21,417 nt of DNA, from assembly GCA_045644025.1 (NCBI GenBank), contig JAZRGE010000062.1, positions 1-21,417 on the forward strand. Reading direction: 5' to 3'. The stretch's first letter is position 1. Each line of letters starts with the position of its first letter. The DNA is from JAZRGE01 sp045644025 (GTDB taxonomy: Bacteria; Bacillota; Clostridia; Oscillospirales; Acutalibacteraceae). Both the position numbers and the translations under genes were made by a program. Shown here piece after piece: positions 1 through 7,982 of this stretch. The notes under the pieces are model-generated. The model saw only the letters and a list, made by a program, of their open reading frames with translations, searched no databases and had not been told where the DNA came from.

Positions 1-44
1 GAGAAGGGGAAAGACCCCAAAAATTATTTTTTTCACAAAAAAGC

Positions 45-73
45 CCCCCGACCTGCAAAGGCCGGGGGTTTTT
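45..73. terminator. Bidirectional intrinsic terminator upstream of sleB
   Basis: A GC-rich hairpin pairs CCCCCG (45-50) with CGGGGG (63-68), with an inner CCT/AGG stem and a GCAA loop. It is followed by TTTTTG on the plus strand and preceded by a run of A, which gives TTTTTT after the hairpin on the minus strand. It can therefore stop an unseen gene entering from the left and also leftward transcripts that have crossed sleB. The rightward role is clear from sequence; the leftward role is inferred. Confidence 0.85.
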
Positions 74-102
74 GTATATTTATTTAGTTTTCGGCAATGC
101 TA
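74..102 (+). promoter_or_regulatory. Possible sigma-G-like promoter for sleB
   Basis: GTATA (74-78) is followed after 17 bases by AATGCTA (96-102). This resembles the forespore sigma-G pattern (GYATR, then CATnnTA) with one mismatch at the first -10 base. sleB is a known sigma-G target in Bacillus. The inferred start of transcription leaves only a very short leader before the ribosome binding site AAAGGAG (107-113), so this is tentative. Confidence 0.3.
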
Positions 103-122
103 ATGCAAAGGAGTTGAGATAA

Positions 123-797
123 ATGAATCAAAGAAAGGTAATGACTCTTATCTATCTTTTTGTGTGCATCACAGCCATTTGCAGTGTGCTCACGGTTTGG
201 CTTGGCACCGATGTTTCGGCACTTTCTAAAATGGGCTCCAGGGGCTCGGAGGTGCGCCAGATCCAAACAAGGCTAAAGAACTGGGGATATTATAACGGCT
301 CGGTAGATGGTATTTACGGCACCAAGACAAGGGATGCAGTGAAATATTTTCAGCGCAAGAACGGTCTCACTCAGGATGGTATAGCAGGCCCTGCTACTCT
401 TGCAAAAATGGGCATAAGCAGCAGCTCGGGTGCAGGCGGGTATTCTTCTTCCGATTATAATTTGCTTGCAAGGCTTATTTCTGCCGAAGCCAGAGGCGAA
501 CCCTATAGTGGGCAGGTGGCCGTGGGAGCAGTGGTGCTTAACCGAGTGGAGCATCCGTCTTTTCCCGATAGCATTTCGGGTGTAATATATCAAAACGGCG
601 CCTTCACCTGCCTTACCGACGGACAATTCTACAAGCCGGTGGCCGAAAGCGCCTATAGTGCCGCCAGGGATGCGCTGAACGGATCGGATCCCAGCGGCGG
701 AGCAATATATTATTTTAATCCTGCCACAGCAACAAGCAAGTGGATATGGAGCAGGCCTCATATCACCACTATCGGAAAGCACAGATTCTGCTCTTAA
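123..797 (+). CDS. sleB: SleB-like spore cortex-lytic / cell wall hydrolase
   Basis: This 224-residue exported protein should cleave peptidoglycan, probably spore cortex during germination. Residues 6-33 form a signal or membrane segment ending VSA. Residues about 40-94 are a PG_binding_1 repeat (GSEVRQIQTRL; DGIYGTKTRDAVKYFQ). A Ser/Gly-rich linker (99-110) leads to a Hydrolase_2 domain (about 112-222) with the presumed catalytic Glu122 in ISAEARGE, plus VVLNRV and a C-terminal IGKHRF. Domain order and length match SleB/CwlJ-type enzymes with a binding domain. The ATG at 123 has AAAGGAG about 9 bases upstream. No ypeB partner is visible; instead the stop overlaps by 4 bases the stop of the convergent VanZ-like gene. 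A related vegetative hydrolase cannot be excluded from sequence alone. Confidence 0.9.
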   Translation: MNQRKVMTLIYLFVCITAICSVLTVWLGTDVSALSKMGSRGSEVRQIQTRLKNWGYYNGSVDGIYGTKTRDAVKYFQRKNGLTQDGIAGPATLAKMGISSSSGAGGYSSSDYNLLARLISAEARGEPYSGQVAVGAVVLNRVEHPSFPDSISGVIYQNGAFTCLTDGQFYKPVAESAYSAARDALNGSDPSGGAIYYFNPATATSKWIWSRPHITTIGKHRFCS

Positions 798-1294
798 TTT
801 TGCCTGCGGATGTGCTTTCTGCAGATGAGAGCGATGATTCCCAATGCAATAAATATTCCTATGGCCGCACCAATTGTGTCGATAATCACGTCGTCCAGAT
901 TGCCGGATCTGTTGGGCACGTAATGCTGATGAATTTCATCGCTCACGGCATAGGCCACGCTTAAAAGGGAAGAAAAAGCACAGCGTGCCCAATGAGACCA
1001 AAGATGAGTGAGCGTGGCACAGCCGATGCAAAAGCCCAGCAATGCGTATGCTCCGATATGAGCGCCCTTGCGCACGTATATCTGCAGGGAATCTACCAGC
1101 TCCTTCTGCCTGTCCTCATTCATTTGATGATATTCGGGCACAAAGGAATCGATAGGTGTTTCTATTATATCGGCACTTATTTGCTTGGAAACTTCGCCCG
1201 GCTGGGCGGAGAAGCAGAATATGGTGAGCATAATTGCAATGGAGAGCAACCAGAAAATGCTTCTAATTGTGAGGCGTTTTTTTGAAATACTCAA
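794..1294 (-). CDS. VanZ-like family membrane protein
   Basis: This is a 166-residue membrane protein with a hydrophobic N-terminal segment (about 12-32), a hydrophilic extracytoplasmic stretch, and further membrane segments. It carries the VanZ-family signatures RKGAHIGAYALLGF and DEIHQHYVPNRSG followed by DVIIDTIGAAIG. VanZ itself gives low-level teicoplanin resistance; the chromosomal paralogues have no settled function, so no resistance role should be assumed. Translation appears to start at TTG (1294-1292), which has AGAGG a suitable distance upstream; there is no better ATG. It is the last gene of the leftward operon, 12 bases after pgeF. Its stop codon overlaps that of sleB, so no terminator fits between them. 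Confidence 0.88.
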   Translation of the reverse strand: MSISKKRLTIRSIFWLLSIAIMLTIFCFSAQPGEVSKQISADIIETPIDSFVPEYHQMNEDRQKELVDSLQIYVRKGAHIGAYALLGFCIGCATLTHLWSHWARCAFSSLLSVAYAVSDEIHQHYVPNRSGNLDDVIIDTIGAAIGIFIALGIIALICRKHIRRQN

Positions 1295-1306
1295 TGTAGA
1301 TACCTC

Positions 1307-2134
1307 TTATATAAGTTGTATGATTCCTGCCAGGCTGCCTCGTTGGCCGTTGGTGGCTCGGTGGGAATGGAACATATCGTTCTGGCAGCAGGTGCATATA
1401 TCGCTCACGGTGATATTTTCGTCCTTAAGTCCGGCTTTTTCGAGTATCATCTTATTCACAGCCTTAAGATCCAGCATATATTTTCCGTTGCCCTTATCGG
1501 TGCAGGCGGTTTCAAGAGCTATTCCCTTAATGGCTCTCATAGGATTCATCACAGGGTCATCCACCTCAAAGCAACATCTTCCAATGGAAGGGGCGATTCC
1601 TGCCAAAACATTTTTAGGATCGCAGCCGAAAACCTGCTCCATTTTTTGCACGGTTTTCAGCACGATCTCTGCGGCGGTGCCGCGCCAGCCTGCGTGAGCC
1701 ATACCGATGGCCTTTTTCACAGGATCCAAAAAGAAGATGGGTACGCAATCGGCATAATGGGTGCAAAGGGGCACGCCGGGCACGTTGGTGATTATGGCAT
1801 CGATATCATCGTAATCTCTAGCCTTAATAATGCCCTTGCCGCAGTCGGCTTCGGTTACCACCTTCACTATATCCTTATGGGTCTGGCGCGAAAAAACAAG
1901 GCGCTTATAATCTATGCCTGCACTTTCGCAGAAGATGCGGTAGTTTTCCAGCACGTTGTCGTGAATGTCTCCTAGGGAGAAACTAAGGTTCATAGATTCA
2001 TAAATGCCGCTGCTCACTCCGCCCAATCGGGTGGAAAAGGCGTGGCGCACAAGCCCCGTGGCATCAAAAGACGGGAAGGATACGGTGGTACAGCCTCCCG
2101 CGGTGTTTACGTTCATTACGTTAGTTTTTATCAT
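1307..2134 (-). CDS. pgeF: Peptidoglycan editing factor PgeF (YfiH/laccase-domain, DUF152)
   Basis: This 275-residue protein of the YfiH/PgeF family has the three conserved metal ligands: His86 in SRQTHKD, Cys130 in THYADCVP and His147 in AHAGWRG, plus a C-terminal ICTCCQN...HRATNGQRG block. Members were first called multicopper polyphenol oxidases; in E. coli PgeF prevents mis-incorporation of amino acids into peptidoglycan precursors, and others act as purine nucleoside phosphorylases. The frame is open upstream to 2200, but the ATG at 2134 has GGAGG five bases before it and begins MIKTN, so I take that start. It overlaps the end of tcdA by 14 bases in another frame, which suggests translational coupling. 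Confidence 0.93.
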   Translation of the reverse strand: MIKTNVMNVNTAGGCTTVSFPSFDATGLVRHAFSTRLGGVSSGIYESMNLSFSLGDIHDNVLENYRIFCESAGIDYKRLVFSRQTHKDIVKVVTEADCGKGIIKARDYDDIDAIITNVPGVPLCTHYADCVPIFFLDPVKKAIGMAHAGWRGTAAEIVLKTVQKMEQVFGCDPKNVLAGIAPSIGRCCFEVDDPVMNPMRAIKGIALETACTDKGNGKYMLDLKAVNKMILEKAGLKDENITVSDICTCCQNDMFHSHRATNGQRGSLAGIIQLI

Positions 2135-2819
2135 AATGGCCTCCCAAAAGAGCAAAGACGACTTCCTTGGCAAGCAACAGACCCATTGCACCCGTGGCAA
2201 AGGCCAGGGAGCCCAGCTCGCCGTTGGAGGAAGGGACGGGTATTTCGGTGGAATAGACTACTTTTACATCCCTAACACCTGCATTGCGGAGCTCTCTGCG
2301 CACAACTCGGCACAAGGGGCAGGTGGAAGTCTTGGCTATATCGGCCACTCTAAAGGCGGTGGGGTCGGTGCGGTTGGCGGCACCCATAGCACAAATTATA
2401 GGCACACCGAATTCCTTGCATTCCTTTATGAGAGTGATCTTGGCAGTAACGTTATCAATAGCATCAACTACATAATCGCAGCCTTCTATCAGTGCACCGC
2501 CGCTGTTTTCCAGATAGAAGACAGCGCAGGTCTCCACCTTGGCTTTAGGATTGATAGCCAAAATGCGCTGCTTCATAGCCTCGGTTTTAAGCGTGCCGAT
2601 GTTCTCGGTGGTGGCTATAAGCTGCCTATTGATGTTGCTTTCTTCCACAACGTCCTTATCTATAAGCACAAAAGAGCCCACACCCGTGCGGGCCAGCGCT
2701 TCGGCCACGTAGGAGCCCACACCCCCAAGGCCAAAGACAGCCACCTTAGAGGAGTTGAGTTTTTTAACAGCGGCCTTGCCGAGCACGCCGCTTGTGCGAA
2801 TAAAAAGTTCGTTGCTCAT
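2121..2819 (-). CDS. tcdA: tRNA threonylcarbamoyladenosine dehydratase TcdA (ThiF/E1-like)
   Basis: This 232-residue E1-like adenylating enzyme has the ATP-binding GLGGVGS loop (30-36), DKDVVEESNINRQ, and the VDAIDNVTAK and RVVRRELRNAGV segments typical of TcdA/CsdL rather than MoeB or ThiF. The reaction is ATP-dependent cyclisation of t6A37 to ct6A37 in ANN-decoding tRNAs. The C-terminal segment reads GSLAFATGAMGLLLA where many relatives have FVPP, a small divergence. The start ATG overlaps the stop of the upstream lipoprotein gene as ATGA (2819-2816), a classic coupling arrangement. Why a tRNA modification gene sits in an exopolysaccharide operon is not evident. Confidence 0.92.
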   Translation of the reverse strand: MSNELFIRTSGVLGKAAVKKLNSSKVAVFGLGGVGSYVAEALARTGVGSFVLIDKDVVEESNINRQLIATTENIGTLKTEAMKQRILAINPKAKVETCAVFYLENSGGALIEGCDYVVDAIDNVTAKITLIKECKEFGVPIICAMGAANRTDPTAFRVADIAKTSTCPLCRVVRRELRNAGVRDVKVVYSTEIPVPSSNGELGSLAFATGAMGLLLAKEVVFALLGGHYDKN

Positions 2820-3754
2820 TTATTGTTACCATCCAGAGAAAGAGATTTATCTTGGCTCACGTTAAACTCAGAGCCATCGGTGGAAATGTGTATGGTGCCC
2901 ATAGTGTCGGTGCGGTAGGTAGCCACCCCGAAATCGGTGTAGGCTTGCATTGTCTCATCATGGGGGTGCCCATATTTATTGCCCTCGCCGCAGGATATCA
3001 CGGCATATTTGGCTTTCAGCAGGCTAAGGAATTCTTCGCAACTGCTGGTGCTGCTACCGTGATGCCCAACCTTTATCACCTGTGCGGCAACGCTGTAGCC
3101 ATTTTCCATAATTTCCTTTTCCATATCGGCTTCGGCATCGCCCGTGAAGATGAATTTTGCATCCTTGTAGGTAAGTTTAAGAACCACAGAGTAGTTGTTG
3201 AGATCGCCGATATCGGAGCGGGAGGGGGAGAGACATTGAAGAGTGTAATCCTCGCCGTTAAGCACGATATCGCCTGCTGCGGCAGGGGAGACGATGCAAT
3301 TTTCTTCTATCACGGCATCCAGGAAATATTCGTAGGTTTTGGTGGTTGGGGTATCCTTTTCGGAAATATTGGGCATATATATTCTTTTCACATCCACGGC
3401 GGCCAACACATCGTCTAAACCGCCTATGTGGTCTTCGTGGGGGTGGGTGGCAACCATAAGATCCAAGGTCCTTATGCCGCGCTTTTTAAGGTAATCGGCT
3501 ATCAGTTCACCATCGGCTACGTTGCCGCCGTCTATTAGTATATATTTGCCGTCGGGCAGCTCTATGAGAGAACTGTCGCCTTGGCCCACATCGAGAAAGC
3601 TCACTGTGAGCACTTCTGCTTCGGCATTGAAACCTGTAGCAGGCTTTTTATATCCCGGCAATAAAGCACAGCCTGCAAGTAGCAGGGCTATGCCAATACA
3701 CAAGCAGGCTGGTGTGAAAATCCTTTTTAATTTGAAAATTGAAGAATTTTTCAT
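2816..3754 (-). CDS. ComEC-like metallo-beta-lactamase-fold lipoprotein
   Basis: This 312-residue protein begins with a lipoprotein signal peptide: basic KLKRIF, a hydrophobic core and the lipobox LLAGC with Cys29. The rest is an MBL-fold hydrolase of the type found at the C-terminus of the DNA-uptake protein ComEC: FLDVGQGDS (53-61), the metal motif HPHEDH (104-109) and KVGHHGSSTSS. Stand-alone versions are presumed extracytoplasmic nucleases or phosphodiesterases, but the substrate is unknown; there is no ComEC membrane channel here. The open frame continues upstream to 3844 inside the previous gene, but the ATG at 3754 starts exactly at the signal peptide, only four bases after the dehydratase stop. 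Its own ribosome binding site is weak, suggesting coupling. Confidence 0.9.
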   Translation of the reverse strand: MKNSSIFKLKRIFTPACLCIGIALLLAGCALLPGYKKPATGFNAEAEVLTVSFLDVGQGDSSLIELPDGKYILIDGGNVADGELIADYLKKRGIRTLDLMVATHPHEDHIGGLDDVLAAVDVKRIYMPNISEKDTPTTKTYEYFLDAVIEENCIVSPAAAGDIVLNGEDYTLQCLSPSRSDIGDLNNYSVVLKLTYKDAKFIFTGDAEADMEKEIMENGYSVAAQVIKVGHHGSSTSSCEEFLSLLKAKYAVISCGEGNKYGHPHDETMQAYTDFGVATYRTDTMGTIHISTDGSEFNVSQDKSLSLDGNNK

Positions 3755-3758
3755 AGTT

Positions 3759-5642
3759 TTAATTCTCGTTATGTTTGAAGGTGGGCACAAGATCGGCCAA
3801 GGTGGCGATAAGATCGGCTTTATCTTCGCCGCAATTAATAGCACAAAGCTTCAGGCGGGAAAGTTTGTTGATAAAATCTTCTGCCTCGATGGGGATCTGA
3901 TTGCCAATGAATATCTTATTGTTCTGGGTGGCTTTAAGCCCTTCTTCCGACATAAGCAGCTCTTCATACATCTTTTCACCCGGGCGAAGGCCGGTGAACT
4001 TAATGGGCATTTCGGTGTAGGGCTCGTAGCCATACATACGGATAAGGTTTTCGGCCAAGGTGGTGATCTTCACGGGATCACCCATATCCAGCACGTATAT
4101 TTCGCCGCCATCGGCGATGGCACCTGCGGTGAGCACAAGACTTACCGCCTCGGAAATAGTCATAAAATAGCGAATTATCTCGGGGTGTGTTACAGTCACG
4201 GGGCCGCCGGCCTCAATCTGCCTGCGGAAAAGAGGAATGACCGAGCCGTTGGAGCCCAGTACGTTGCCAAAACGAACGGCGGCAAACTTAGTCTCGCTTT
4301 CCTGCTGAGCCATGTATTGCATCACCATTTCGCAGCAACGCTTGGTGGCACCCATCACATTGGTGGGATTTACAGCCTTATCTGTGGAGATAAGCACCAT
4401 TTTCTGCACTTTGTAGAAATCGGCAAGGGTGGCAACGTTGAATGTACCGAAAATATTGTTCTTCACAGCCTCCTCAGGGCTTACTTCCATAAGGGGAACG
4501 TGTTTGTGGGCGGCGGCGTGGAATATCACGTCGGGCCTGTGTTTGCCTATAATGGCATCCATTCTGGAATAATCTCTAACCGAAGCAATCTCTACCACCA
4601 TATCGCGGAAATCGGTGTTGAGCAATATTTCCTGCTGAAGCTCATAAGCGGTGTTTTCATAGATGTCCACGATTATAAGCTGCTTGGGGCGAGCGGCCAC
4701 AATCTGGCGGCACAACTCGGAACCAATGGAGCCGCCACCACCCGTGACCATACAAATCTTGCCGTTTATGAAGTTTGTCACGGTATCGTCCACAAGGTCT
4801 ACAGATCCGCGCTCCAAAAGCTGCTTTGTGTCGATGGACGTTACTTGATGGAGCATCTTATTGTCCATCGCAATGTCGCTAAGTTTGGGGAGCACTCTTA
4901 CGTCACAACCTGTGCGGCTGCAGATGTTGAGAATCTCCTTGCGGCGCTCATCGGGGCAGGAAGGAATAGCAAAGATGATCTCATCTATCTTGAATTTTTC
5001 GCAAAGATCGGGAACGAGCATTATGGGGCCGTAAATTCTCACGCCGCGGAAGCTGCGGGAGATCTTGTTGGGGTCGTCGTCTACAATGCACACAGGATCT
5101 ATGCTCTTATCTTCCTGAATCTCGTTAAGAAGCACCTTGCAGGAATATCCTGCACCGATAATCATAACCTTTTTGCTGTCTGCGCTTTTTTGGTTGTGGC
5201 TTGCAGAGCGGGCCTGGAAATAGATTATGTAGAGAATTCTTCCAACACAAAGGATTAGAGAGGAAATAAGGAAGGTAATGGTGAGAAAATAGATGTTGTT
5301 CCAGCTTATACCTATCGTATTGGCAGTGAAAAAGAAGATGCGAATACCGATGGCTGTGGTGGCCGCACCAAAGGCAACGCCGCCGATGCATCGAATAAGA
5401 TCCCGCATAGTGGCAAAGCGCCACACAACTTGATAGTTGCGGCATAGTATCATTCCGATAAGGCTTAAGCCGGAAAAGGCTGCAATCAAAGGCAGACTAT
5501 CCACTATGAGAGCAGAATAATCGGCATCCAGCCCCAGAATAAGGAACTGAATGAAAATCTTCACAATTATGGAACTTAAGAAAACCACAAAGAAATCTGC
5601 TGCTGCGAGTACAAATCTTCGGGATTGATTAAGTATAGACAT
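3759..5642 (-). CDS. CapD/FlaA1-like membrane nucleotide-sugar 4,6-dehydratase
   Basis: This 627-residue enzyme of the CapD/WbpM/PglF family carries out the first modification of a UDP-HexNAc for surface polysaccharide or glycan synthesis. Four hydrophobic segments (about 12-37, 45-67, 85-108, 115-141) precede a first Rossmann domain (VMIIGAGYSCK, 159-169) and the catalytic Rossmann domain with TGGGGSIGSE (300-309). In the catalytic stretch STDKAVNPTNVMGATKR (419-435) the usual Tyr of the YxxxK dyad is Met430, with Lys434, as in C6-dehydratases with an S-M-K triad. GLRPGEKMYEELL near the C-terminus is typical. Start ATG at 5642 has GGAG nine bases upstream. It follows cpsB by 20 bases. The exact sugar product cannot be read from sequence. 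Confidence 0.93.
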   Translation of the reverse strand: MSILNQSRRFVLAAADFFVVFLSSIIVKIFIQFLILGLDADYSALIVDSLPLIAAFSGLSLIGMILCRNYQVVWRFATMRDLIRCIGGVAFGAATTAIGIRIFFFTANTIGISWNNIYFLTITFLISSLILCVGRILYIIYFQARSASHNQKSADSKKVMIIGAGYSCKVLLNEIQEDKSIDPVCIVDDDPNKISRSFRGVRIYGPIMLVPDLCEKFKIDEIIFAIPSCPDERRKEILNICSRTGCDVRVLPKLSDIAMDNKMLHQVTSIDTKQLLERGSVDLVDDTVTNFINGKICMVTGGGGSIGSELCRQIVAARPKQLIIVDIYENTAYELQQEILLNTDFRDMVVEIASVRDYSRMDAIIGKHRPDVIFHAAAHKHVPLMEVSPEEAVKNNIFGTFNVATLADFYKVQKMVLISTDKAVNPTNVMGATKRCCEMVMQYMAQQESETKFAAVRFGNVLGSNGSVIPLFRRQIEAGGPVTVTHPEIIRYFMTISEAVSLVLTAGAIADGGEIYVLDMGDPVKITTLAENLIRMYGYEPYTEMPIKFTGLRPGEKMYEELLMSEEGLKATQNNKIFIGNQIPIEAEDFINKLSRLKLCAINCGEDKADLIATLADLVPTFKHNEN

Positions 5643-5662
5643 ATACTTTCGCTCCGTTCTGT

Positions 5663-6379
5663 TTATTTTCCTTTGGCTGTGTTTATTGCCTCCGAGAGCA
5701 TATCCGCGGAAGCTTCAATTTTTGCGAGTGCTTTAGGGTAGAGCATTCTAATGTGCCCCAGCGCCTTGCGAAACATTGGATCGCCTTCGGGGGAGTGAAG
5801 ATCACTTCCCAAAAATGAGATGAGATTTTTCTTAGCCAGGTGAGCGGCGTATTTTTTGAGCCGTTTATCGAAGAAGGAATAGGCGTTCACCTGAGCTAAG
5901 GCATTGCCTGCTTCAACAAAGGCTACGGCCTTTTTGAAGCCCTTAAATATGCCGAATCTTTCCAGATGGGCAAAGATGGGGGTGAGACCGTAGTTGATGC
6001 TGAAATTAAGAATATCATCCAGCGTGGTATCGCTCACACCGCCATAGGGAAGTTCTATAAGGATGTAGTCGGTGCCCTCTATGCGAAGCTTGGCAAGATC
6101 TGCAAAATCTGCCATGCCGCGGTAGTAATAAAGCTCGCATCCCAGATGAATAGCGGGGAGCTCTTTGCCTTGTGCTTCGGCTGCGAGAGCGGAAAAAGAT
6201 GAACTCCTTTTGGCAAGGAAACTATCCAGGGAGCTTCTGCTGGGATAAAAATGAGGGGTCGCTAAAATGTTATCGACCCCTTCATCCTTCAATATTTGCA
6301 GCATCTTTGCAGATTCGGCGATGCTTCGTGCACCGTCATCAATATTGGGGATAAGGTGCGAATGAATATCAAAGTTCAC
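5663..6379 (-). CDS. cpsB: Tyrosine-protein phosphatase CpsB/YwqE (PHP family)
   Basis: This 238-residue PHP-type metal-dependent phosphotyrosine phosphatase should dephosphorylate the adjacent CpsD kinase and so tune polysaccharide export. Visible signatures are the N-terminal FDIHSHLIPNIDDGA (metal His-x-His), ATPHFYPS, the acidic GCELYYY block, IFAHLERFG and GSDLHSPEG. Length and motif order match Firmicute CpsB/CapC/YwqE proteins. Translation starts at GTG (6379-6377); AAGGAG lies 11 bases upstream and no ATG is better placed. It follows the kinase gene by 15 bases in the usual kinase-phosphatase order. Confidence 0.94.
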   Translation of the reverse strand: MNFDIHSHLIPNIDDGARSIAESAKMLQILKDEGVDNILATPHFYPSRSSLDSFLAKRSSSFSALAAEAQGKELPAIHLGCELYYYRGMADFADLAKLRIEGTDYILIELPYGGVSDTTLDDILNFSINYGLTPIFAHLERFGIFKGFKKAVAFVEAGNALAQVNAYSFFDKRLKKYAAHLAKKNLISFLGSDLHSPEGDPMFRKALGHIRMLYPKALAKIEASADMLSEAINTAKGK

Positions 6380-6394
6380 AAGAACTCACGCTCC

Positions 6395-7168
6395 TTAATA
6401 ATAACCGTAACTCTTGTAACCTTTTTTGTTGTTGTAGTAGTATTTCTTTTTGTAGTTGCTTTCGGAACCGTTCATAATAGCGCCAAGCAGGTGGATTCCG
6501 GCAAGTTCGATAGCTGAAAGTGCTCTTTTAAGCTGATCGTGAGTGGTGGCGTGATCCTTAACAACCATTACCAGGCCGTCTGTTCTGGGAGCAATTACCA
6601 AAGTGTCCGTTACCACGTTGATGGGCGGAGAATCGATGATGATGTACTCGTAGTACTGTTTAAGAATCTCCAAAAGACTTCCCAGGTTGTCACTGCCCAG
6701 AAGTTCGGAAGGGTTGGGGGGAGTGGGACCTGCGGTGAGAACGTCCAGGCAGGGGTTGATGTTTGTCACTGTTTCGCTCACATCGCTGAAGCCGACCAAC
6801 ACCGAGGAAAGACCTTTAGTATTGGAAACGCGAAGCTTTTTGTGGAGCGAAGGCTTGCGAAGATCGCAATCTATCACCAGCGTTTTATGGCCGAGCTGAG
6901 AAAAGGCGATGGCCACGTTCACAGAAGTTGTGGATTTACCTTCGCTGGGCATAGCACTGGAGAAAACAATGCACTTGTTGCCCTTCTGAGGAAGCATAAA
7001 CATAAGATTTGTACGGATTGTCTTATATGCTTCTACTACAGCAAAAGGAACGGATTTGCTCTGTGTGAGCTGAGTCTGCGATTCGAAATCGGTAAGCTCT
7101 TTGGCAACGTTATCGATGCCGGGGGCGATGCTATCGCCGGGCAGTGCGGTGTTATTTTTTTTGTTCAA
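6395..7168 (-). CDS. cpsD: BY-family tyrosine kinase CpsD/CapB/YwqD
   Basis: This 257-residue cytoplasmic bacterial tyrosine kinase controls polysaccharide chain length and export with its membrane adaptor. It has the BY-kinase motifs: Walker A AMPSEGKST (72-80), Walker A' VIDCDLRKP (98-106) and Walker B YIIIDSPP (175-182), plus the EAYKTIRTNL activation region (46-55). The last 20 residues hold eight tyrosines, the autophosphorylation cluster. The start is TTG (7168-7166) with AAAGGGG about nine bases upstream; the gene overlaps the end of the adaptor gene by 17 bases in another frame, so translation of kinase and activator is probably coupled and roughly stoichiometric. Confidence 0.95.
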   Translation of the reverse strand: MNKKNNTALPGDSIAPGIDNVAKELTDFESQTQLTQSKSVPFAVVEAYKTIRTNLMFMLPQKGNKCIVFSSAMPSEGKSTTSVNVAIAFSQLGHKTLVIDCDLRKPSLHKKLRVSNTKGLSSVLVGFSDVSETVTNINPCLDVLTAGPTPPNPSELLGSDNLGSLLEILKQYYEYIIIDSPPINVVTDTLVIAPRTDGLVMVVKDHATTHDQLKRALSAIELAGIHLLGAIMNGSESNYKKKYYYNNKKGYKSYGYY

Positions 7169-7910
7169 AGCCTAAAACCCCTTTCTTGGAAGGTATATCA
7201 AAAACAGGGATGATACCCAAAATGGGAACATCGTAGTTGGTAACGAAGTCTTCCTCGCTGCGGATGCGCTGATCCAGCACGGAGATAAGAATTATTGCGG
7301 CGCAAACAAGCACGGCCACAATGAGAGCAACTTTAAGGCCATCAGAAAGTGCTCCGCTGCTGAGCGTGGAGACTCTCGGGTTGTCCAGCATGCTGGCAAC
7401 GTTATCCGCGCCAAGCATTTCGCTCAGGAAACCGGGGGCGATTTCCAGATACGCCGCTACAACGATCTTGGCCAGTTCCTTATCGGTGCTTACCGAGCGA
7501 ACGTCGATAACCGTTGTGTCCTCTCTGTCGGAGAAGGAGATTATATCTTTCACGTCTTCGTAGGTCACTTTGCTGTACTTCGGGTTATCCCAGGCTACCT
7601 TTGTGGCAACCTCATCGGCCAACCTTTCGGATCTGAGAAGCTCCAGATAGGTGGGAACAAGGCTTACACTGGCGGTAAGGTCGGAAGCGTTGACCTTATT
7701 ATCGCTGTTGCCTGCGATCTGCTGGGATATATAGGCACCGTTGTTGGTGAAGATTGTGGCCGATGCGGCATACTCCTGAACATAGGTGAGCGATGTGAAC
7801 AGGAACATTGCGGCGCCGCAAATTGCAGCCAAACCGCCGATGATCCACCAGCGCTTACGCAGGAGACTGAATACATCTACAATAGACATTTCTCTCATCG
7901 AACTGACCAT
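7152..7910 (-). CDS. Wzz/YveK-like polysaccharide co-polymerase, CpsD activator
   Basis: This is a membrane protein of up to 252 residues with a Wzz domain: transmembrane helix at about 22-40, an extracytoplasmic loop, and a second helix at about 192-213. The cytoplasmic tail contains YDVPILGIIPVFD, the segment that in CapA/CpsC/YwqC proteins activates the BY kinase encoded next door. The start is uncertain. The ATG at 7910 directly abuts AAAAGG, too close for a good site; the ATG at 7898 (MREMS) or 7889 (MSIVD) may be the true start. It is the first gene behind the strong promoter at 7940-7968. No glycosyltransferases or flippase follow, so the polysaccharide genes it serves must be elsewhere. 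Confidence 0.93.
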   Translation of the reverse strand: MVSSMREMSIVDVFSLLRKRWWIIGGLAAICGAAMFLFTSLTYVQEYAASATIFTNNGAYISQQIAGNSDNKVNASDLTASVSLVPTYLELLRSERLADEVATKVAWDNPKYSKVTYEDVKDIISFSDREDTTVIDVRSVSTDKELAKIVVAAYLEIAPGFLSEMLGADNVASMLDNPRVSTLSSGALSDGLKVALIVAVLVCAAIILISVLDQRIRSEEDFVTNYDVPILGIIPVFDIPSKKGVLGFEQKK

Positions 7911-7939
7911 CCTTTTCTACTAATATAAACATTCAATTT

Positions 7940-7968
7940 ATTATATCCTTTCGGCTGAGAAAAGTCAA
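7940..7968 (-). promoter_or_regulatory. Sigma-A promoter of the exopolysaccharide-control operon
   Basis: On the minus strand TTGACT (7968-7963) and TATAAT (7945-7940) are separated by exactly 17 bases, one mismatch from consensus overall. The predicted transcript starts near 7933, about 20 bases before the first ATG of the Wzz-like gene. I see no terminator between the DUF6514 gene and this promoter, so transcripts from the upstream promoters may also feed the operon. Confidence 0.85.
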
Positions 7969-7982
7969 CGATTTTAGCCCAT

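Noticed and set aside
740..1285. Small plus-strand frames just downstream of and overlapping sleB
   Set aside because: They are antisense to the VanZ-like gene, lack ribosome binding sites and have no coherent protein features.
2004..2918. A 304-codon plus-strand frame over pgeF and tcdA
   Set aside because: It is a shadow of two confidently identified minus-strand genes joined by overlap.
3522..5258. A 578-codon open frame on the plus strand antisense to the CapD-like gene
   Set aside because: No ribosome binding site, an implausible His-rich composition and no recognisable domain; the minus-strand dehydratase explains the region fully. Codon bias of the real gene removes antisense stops.
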